From positions 1-5,528 of the forward strand of contig JAFSUU010000020.1 of the NCBI GenBank assembly GCA_017445115.1: a stretch of 5,528 nt of DNA. The letters are read 5' to 3'. The notes beneath the pieces were generated by a model that did no database searches, was not told the origin of the DNA, and worked only from the letters and a program-made list of their open reading frames with translations. Below, in pieces: positions 4,945-5,528 of the stretch (positions are counted from its first letter, which is position 1; every line of letters begins with the position of its first letter). This DNA is from Clostridia bacterium. Its GTDB lineage: Bacteria > Bacillota_A > Clostridia > Oscillospirales > CAG-272. The translations under genes and the position numbers were made by a program.

Positions 4945-5528
4945 ATGAAACAATTCAAAGACAATTTCATCATCGGTATCGACCACGGTTACGGCAACAT
5001 CAAAACTGCAAACCACGTATTCAAGACCGGCGTCGCCGAAAGTGAAACGGAACCTGTTTTCGGGACGATCATTTTGCGCTACAACGGGAAGTATTATCTT
5101 ATCGGAGAGAATCACAAGGAGTTCAGCGCCGACAAGATCACCGACGGGGAGTATTTTATCCTTACCCTTGCCAGCATCGCCATGGAGCTGAACAGCTACG
5201 GGCTGACGGAAGCGAACGTGCATATCGCGGTGGGGCTGCCCTTAAAATGGGTATCGCAGCAGAAAAAAGCGTTCTCCGACTATCTTTTGAGGGTACCGGA
5301 CGTAAGATTCACGTTCAACCGTAAAAAATACCACGTTCGCATTACCGGCGTCAACATCTTCCCGCAGGGCTTTGCCGCTATTCAGGAAAAGACGGCTACG
5401 ATGAACGGAATGACGGTTCTCTGTGACATCGGCAACGGCACTATGAACGTTCTTTTTCTGAAAGACGGCAGACCCGATCCGCTGAAAGCGTACACCGAAA
5501 AGTTCGGCACACGGCAGTGCGTAATCGC
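4945..5528 (+). CDS. ParM/StbA-type actin-like ATPase, N-terminal part (cut by window end)
   Basis: 194 residues are visible of a protein from the bacterial actin family used for plasmid or element segregation. The phosphate-1 motif is IIGIDHGYGNIKTA (9-22, D13 and G15) and the phosphate-2 motif is VLCDIGNGTMNVLF (158-171, D161, G163, G165). Between them, VHIAVGLPLKWV (92-103) matches the conserved GLP strand of ParM/Alp-type proteins. The ATG at 4945 gives the correct N-terminus just before the phosphate-1 strand; its ribosome binding site is weak (AAGCGG, about 9 nt upstream). Such genes are usual on plasmids and integrative conjugative elements, normally followed by a small DNA-binding adaptor, which would lie beyond the window. 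It sits behind a terminator and is not part of the zinc unit. The adenosine motif is not visible. Family call is firm; partition function is inferred. Confidence 0.88.
   Translation, partial: MKQFKDNFIIGIDHGYGNIKTANHVFKTGVAESETEPVFGTIILRYNGKYYLIGENHKEFSADKITDGEYFILTLASIAMELNSYGLTEANVHIAVGLPLKWVSQQKKAFSDYLLRVPDVRFTFNRKKYHVRITGVNIFPQGFAAIQEKTATMNGMTVLCDIGNGTMNVLFLKDGRPDPLKAYTEKFGTRQCVI

Overview
The window looks like a chromosomal or mobile-element segment from a Gram-positive Clostridia-type bacterium (Oscillospiraceae/Ruminococcaceae-like). The basis is near-consensus TTGACA/TATAAT-type promoters with 17-bp spacers, GGAGG-type ribosome binding sites, lipoproteins in place of periplasmic proteins, and the style of the encoded proteins. 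Species cannot be named from the sequence.

Layout. Positions 1-550 (minus strand) hold the N-terminal part of a TetR-type regulator, cut by the window start, and behind it a 97-aa protein of unknown function. Each has its own well-formed promoter. A 201-bp divergent intergenic region (551-751) carries the 97-aa gene's promoter on the minus strand and, on the plus strand, the promoter of a Fur/Zur-family regulator with two perfect inverted repeats. From 752 to 4712 every gene is on the plus strand and closely packed: fur/zur-like regulator, small Cys/His-rich membrane protein, a 121-bp gap with a large inverted repeat and hairpins, znuA-like lipoprotein, znuC-like ATPase, znuB-like permease, and a second lipoprotein with a CC-containing C-terminal domain. 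The last three genes are joined by 8-bp and 4-bp overlaps. A strong terminator (4780-4810) closes this unit. After a 134-bp leader, a ParM/StbA-type actin-like gene starts at 4945 and runs off the end.

How the genes fit together. The central unit is a high-affinity metal (most likely zinc) uptake system. A lipoprotein captures the metal, an ABC-3 permease and ATPase import it, and a Fur-family sensor at the head of the unit probably shuts off its own promoter when metal is plentiful. The two accessory proteins, each with conserved-looking Cys/His residues outside the membrane or next to it, plausibly help metal handling, but their function is unproven.

Most interesting points: (i) a 23-bp direct repeat with one mismatch lies just upstream of the fur promoter and again just after the last operon gene, so it brackets the whole zinc module next to a plasmid/ICE-style parM gene; (ii) the gap before znuA can fold into a compact three-way junction with a 10-bp closing stem; (iii) the ZnuA-like protein has Arg where the third metal-ligand His or Glu is expected; (iv) the two accessory proteins may be undescribed parts of zinc uptake.
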